NCBI GenBank assembly: GCA_035517515.1
Contig: DATIYQ010000136.1
Coordinates: 1 to 8,807, forward strand
DNA: 8,807 nt
Source: JOPF136 sp035517515
GTDB lineage: Bacteria; Acidobacteriota; Terriglobia; Acidiferrales; UBA7541
Direction of reading: 5' to 3'
Below the pieces are notes generated by a model that was not told the DNA's origin, made no database searches, and was given only the letters and a program-made list of their open reading frames with translations. The stretch's first letter is position 1. The number at the start of each line of letters is the position of its first letter. The position numbers were made by a program, and so were the translations under genes. This document shows positions 6,983 to 8,807 of the stretch, piece after piece.

Positions 6983-7300
6983 ATGAGCAATAAATATATT
7001 GCACGATCGGGCGCGGTTGCCGAGCGCGAACTGGGCGGGGAAATGATCATCATGTCCGCCGCCGATTCGACCCTGTTCAGCCTGAGCGAAACCGCCACGC
7101 TCATCTGGCAGGCGGCAGACGGCCGCACGCCGCTTTCCGAAATCGTAGAGCGGCGCGTTTGCGAGGAGTTCGATGTGGCGTTCGAGGATGCCTATCGGGA
7201 CGCGGAGGCATTTGTCGAAGAGCTTTCGAGCCACGGGATTCTGCGCGTCTCCGACCAGCCGGCAGCCGAGGCCGGGCCGGCGCCGGGGGAGACCCCGTGA
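6983..7300 (+). CDS. PqqD-like protein (RiPP recognition element)
   Basis: The product has 105 residues and is of usual PqqD-family length. It opens with MSNKYIARSGAVAERELGGEMIIM, continues with the family's FSLSETATLIWQAADG segment (residues 33-48), and ends with an alpha-helical part, EIVERRVCEEFDV ... FVEELSSHGILRV (about 53-90), followed by an Ala/Pro/Gly tail. PqqD-type winged-helix proteins bind the leader of a precursor peptide and present it to a radical SAM partner, which fits the two neighbours. The frame is open from 6833 with other ATGs at 6833 and 6875, but the PqqD fold begins at the chosen ATG; the GC-rich G tract just before it is only a weak ribosome binding site. Its TGA stop overlaps the start of the next gene. 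Confidence 0.85.
   Translation: MSNKYIARSGAVAERELGGEMIIMSAADSTLFSLSETATLIWQAADGRTPLSEIVERRVCEEFDVAFEDAYRDAEAFVEELSSHGILRVSDQPAAEAGPAPGETP
7285..7292 (+). promoter_or_regulatory. Ribosome binding site supporting the GTG start of the radical SAM gene
   Basis: GGGGGAGA ends four bases before the GTG at 7297. This GTG shares four bases (GTGA) with the PqqD-like stop, a standard coupled arrangement. An ATG at 7306 is a possible alternative but lies 13 bases from the site. Confidence 0.6.
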
Positions 7301-8397
7301 GCCTGATGACGGAAATGAACCAAAGGGCGCTGCGCCTGGGCGTCCCTTTGAGCGTGCATTTCGATCTGACCTACCGGTGCAACGAACGCTGCGAGCACTG
7401 CTATCTGGACCACGACGACCACGGGGAAATGACCACCGCCGAGATTCGCAGCGTCCTGCGGCAGCTGGCGGATGCGGGCGTTTTCTTTCTCACGCTGAGC
7501 GGCGGCGAGGCGCTGGTGCGGCGCGACTGCTTTGAGATCATCGAATCCGCGCGGGCGCTGCGCTTCAACGTGAAGCTGAAAACCAACGCGATGCTCATCC
7601 GGGAACAGGAAGCGCGGCGGCTGCTGGAGCTGGGCGTGGAGCAGGTGCAGATCAGCGTGTATTCGCACCGGGCGGAGGTGCACGACGCGGTCACCAAGGT
7701 GCCGGGTTCGCTCGGGCGCACGCTGGCGGCGATCCGCCTGCTGCGATCGCAGGGCATGCGAGTGACCATGGCCAACGTGCTGATGCCGAGGAATCGCGGC
7801 GACAGCGAGGGAGTGCGCGCGCTGGCGCTGGAAGTTGGCGCGGTTTACAAACTGGATCCCACGATTACACCGATGATGGACGGCAATACCTCTGTGCTGC
7901 GGCATCGCGTGGACGCGAGCGAACTCTCCAACTTTTTTCACAATCCCCATCTGGTGGGCGACGTGGAGGAATTCTGCGCCCCGCCGGGCCCCGTGGACGA
8001 GAGTGTTCGCGAAGGTTTGCCGTGCAGCGCGGGACATACGTCGTGCTACATCTCGCCGTACGGCGAGGTGTATCCGTGCGTGCAGTTCCCATTGCCGTGC
8101 GGCAACCTGCGGAGAGAGACATTTCTGGACGTGTGGCGGAACTCGCCGCAACTGGTGGAGGTGCGTTCCATTCGCGCCAAGGATCTGCCTACGTGCTCTT
8201 CCTGCGCGCACCTGGGCAGTTGCACGCGCTGCCCCGGACTCGCTTATATGGAAGGGAATATGCGAGGGCCTTCCACGGCGGATTGTGAGAAGTCCTTTGT
8301 GCGCACGGGAATTGTGACCGCCGGCATGCTCGCGCGGAAAGCTGCCGGGGCGCCGGGACTGGTGCAAATCCGTGCGGTGCCCCAGTTGAGCGCTTGA
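7297..8397 (+). CDS. Radical SAM/SPASM peptide-modifying enzyme
   Basis: The product has 366 residues. The radical SAM [4Fe-4S] motif is C28-N-E-R-C32-E-H-C35, followed by the SAM-binding LSGGE motif (67-71) and typical barrel segments (KLKTNAMLI at 93-101; VQISVYS at 117-123). The C-terminal part is a SPASM domain for extra Fe-S clusters: C243, C250, C261 (in YGEVYPC), C268GN, C300, C303, C309, C312 and C330. SPASM enzymes of this size commonly act on ribosomal peptides, for example forming thioether or carbon-carbon crosslinks, or act in PQQ and mycofactocin synthesis. With the small peptide and PqqD-like genes just upstream, this enzyme most likely modifies that peptide, using the PqqD-like protein as adaptor. 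It acts in the cytoplasm and needs a reductant. The exact chemistry cannot be read. Translation is coupled to the preceding gene by a GTGA overlap. Confidence 0.92.
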   Translation: MSLMTEMNQRALRLGVPLSVHFDLTYRCNERCEHCYLDHDDHGEMTTAEIRSVLRQLADAGVFFLTLSGGEALVRRDCFEIIESARALRFNVKLKTNAMLIREQEARRLLELGVEQVQISVYSHRAEVHDAVTKVPGSLGRTLAAIRLLRSQGMRVTMANVLMPRNRGDSEGVRALALEVGAVYKLDPTITPMMDGNTSVLRHRVDASELSNFFHNPHLVGDVEEFCAPPGPVDESVREGLPCSAGHTSCYISPYGEVYPCVQFPLPCGNLRRETFLDVWRNSPQLVEVRSIRAKDLPTCSSCAHLGSCTRCPGLAYMEGNMRGPSTADCEKSFVRTGIVTAGMLARKAAGAPGLVQIRAVPQLSA

Positions 8398-8574
8398 ACC
8401 TACCAGAGGCGCGGGTCGGCCGTCCGCCGCCGGCATTCATCGATCGTTTCCCAGAGCCGTCTGGTGGCCGGAGCACGCGGATGGTGTTCGGCGATTCCGC
8501 AATGCGGCTGCGCCCGGCGAAACCCCGGGCACTGGACCAGGGGCCGATCGTCAAAGAGACAAGCCGGAATGCCT

Positions 8575-8614
8575 GGGCCACCGGGGTGACCCTTGCGCGC
8601 GGCGCATGCCGCGC
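8575..8614 (+). other. Two adjacent GC-rich hairpins after the radical SAM gene
   Basis: GGGCCACC (8575-8582) and GGTGACCC (8585-8592) pair with one mismatch. GCGCGGC (8597-8603) and GCCGCGC (8608-8614) pair perfectly around a four-base loop. Neither is followed by a T-run, so a Rho-independent terminator is not supported. The spacer 8398-8683 has no convincing gene; these hairpins and the one at 8648-8670 are its main structure. They may mark the transcript end or the leader of the next gene. Confidence 0.35.
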
Positions 8615-8647
8615 CCGGCCCGGCGCGTGTGATATGGTGGTCTCGAC

Positions 8648-8670
8648 CGCGGCCCACATCCGGGGCCGCG
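8648..8670 (+). other. Hairpin just upstream of the last gene
   Basis: CGCGGCCC (8648-8655) and GGGCCGCG (8663-8670) form an eight-base perfect stem with a seven-base loop. It ends 13 bases before the ATG at 8684. The interval (AACGCCTGAAAAC) has no Shine-Dalgarno, so the hairpin could affect initiation of this gene; no function is shown. Confidence 0.35.
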
Positions 8671-8683
8671 AACGCCTGAAAAC

Positions 8684-8807
8684 ATGTCCATTGGTCCGAC
8701 CATTCCCACGGTAACGGAAAGGCGCGCACTGGTGCACAGCAACGCCAGCCAGAAGATCATCGCCACGGGCATCGTGCTGGTGTTTCTCTACTACGCGGCC
8801 AGCGTGG
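8684..8807 (+). CDS. N-terminus of a membrane protein, truncated by the window end (possible AI-2E-family transporter)
   Basis: Only the first 41 codons are present. They read MSIGPTIPTVTERRALVHSN, then ASQK and a hydrophobic segment IIATGIVLVFLYYAASV (about residues 25-41) that looks like a first transmembrane helix. The layout of a short polar N-terminus and then a helix of this type recalls AI-2E-family (PerM-like) transporters from memory, but 41 residues cannot prove it. It could instead be an exporter associated with the peptide cassette. The start has no clear ribosome binding site. Confidence 0.5.
   Translation, partial: MSIGPTIPTVTERRALVHSNASQKIIATGIVLVFLYYAASV

Noticed and set aside
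6678..8397. PQQ biosynthesis operon
   Set aside because: A PqqD-like and PqqE-like pair is present, but the peptide lacks the Glu-x3-Tyr substrate arrangement of PqqA, and no pqqB or pqqC is seen.
7192..8436. 414-codon open frame on the minus strand opposite the radical SAM gene
   Set aside because: It is antisense to a gene with an intact CxxxCxxC and SPASM pattern and has no motif of its own.

Overview
The window is GC-rich, bacterial, and most likely from an Acidobacteriota member (Terriglobia-like). The main evidence is the 3' part of a 16S rRNA gene at the left edge, whose sequence around the 'CCTTACCTGGGCTCGAA' stretch looks acidobacterial to me from memory; I could not run a search. 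Its 3' end carries the anti-Shine-Dalgarno CCTCCTTT, and several genes here have matching AGGAG-type ribosome binding sites.

Layout, left to right: (1) the last ~888 nt of 16S rRNA (+). It is followed not by tRNAs or 23S rRNA but by ~200 nt of hairpin-rich trailer and a very strong intrinsic terminator at 1095-1143, so the 16S gene appears unlinked from 23S. (2) A small VOC/glyoxalase-fold protein (+, 1322-1771) with a very basic C-terminal tail. (3) Convergent to it, 13 bp away, a Tat-exported M20-family metallopeptidase-like protein (-, 1785-3374) in which three of the usual five zinc-ligand positions appear changed. (4) A 418-bp intergenic region with promoters pointing outward. (5) A 910-residue exported, probably lipid-anchored protein (+, 3793-6525) that looks like a beta-propeller-type scaffold interrupted by inserted beta-rich domains, two of which are recent copies of each other.

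(6) The most interesting part is a compact three-gene cassette (+, 6678-8397). It encodes a 60-residue peptide with a basic leader, a YxxPxF motif and a short Cys-containing C-terminus; a 105-residue PqqD-like RiPP recognition element; and a 366-residue radical SAM/SPASM enzyme joined to the PqqD gene by a GTGA stop/start overlap. This is the architecture of a ribosomally made, radical-SAM-modified peptide (RiPP) pathway. The peptide is not PqqA and I cannot assign it to a named class. A hairpin just after the peptide gene could set the peptide-to-enzyme expression ratio.

(7) After ~285 bp of GC-rich, hairpin-rich spacer, the N-terminus of a membrane protein (8684 onward) runs off the window. 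It may be an AI-2E-family transporter, or an exporter linked to the cassette.

Working model: the peptide is made, delivered to the radical SAM enzyme through its leader and the PqqD-like protein, and modified in its C-terminal 18-21 residues. No leader peptidase or dedicated exporter is identifiable within the window.
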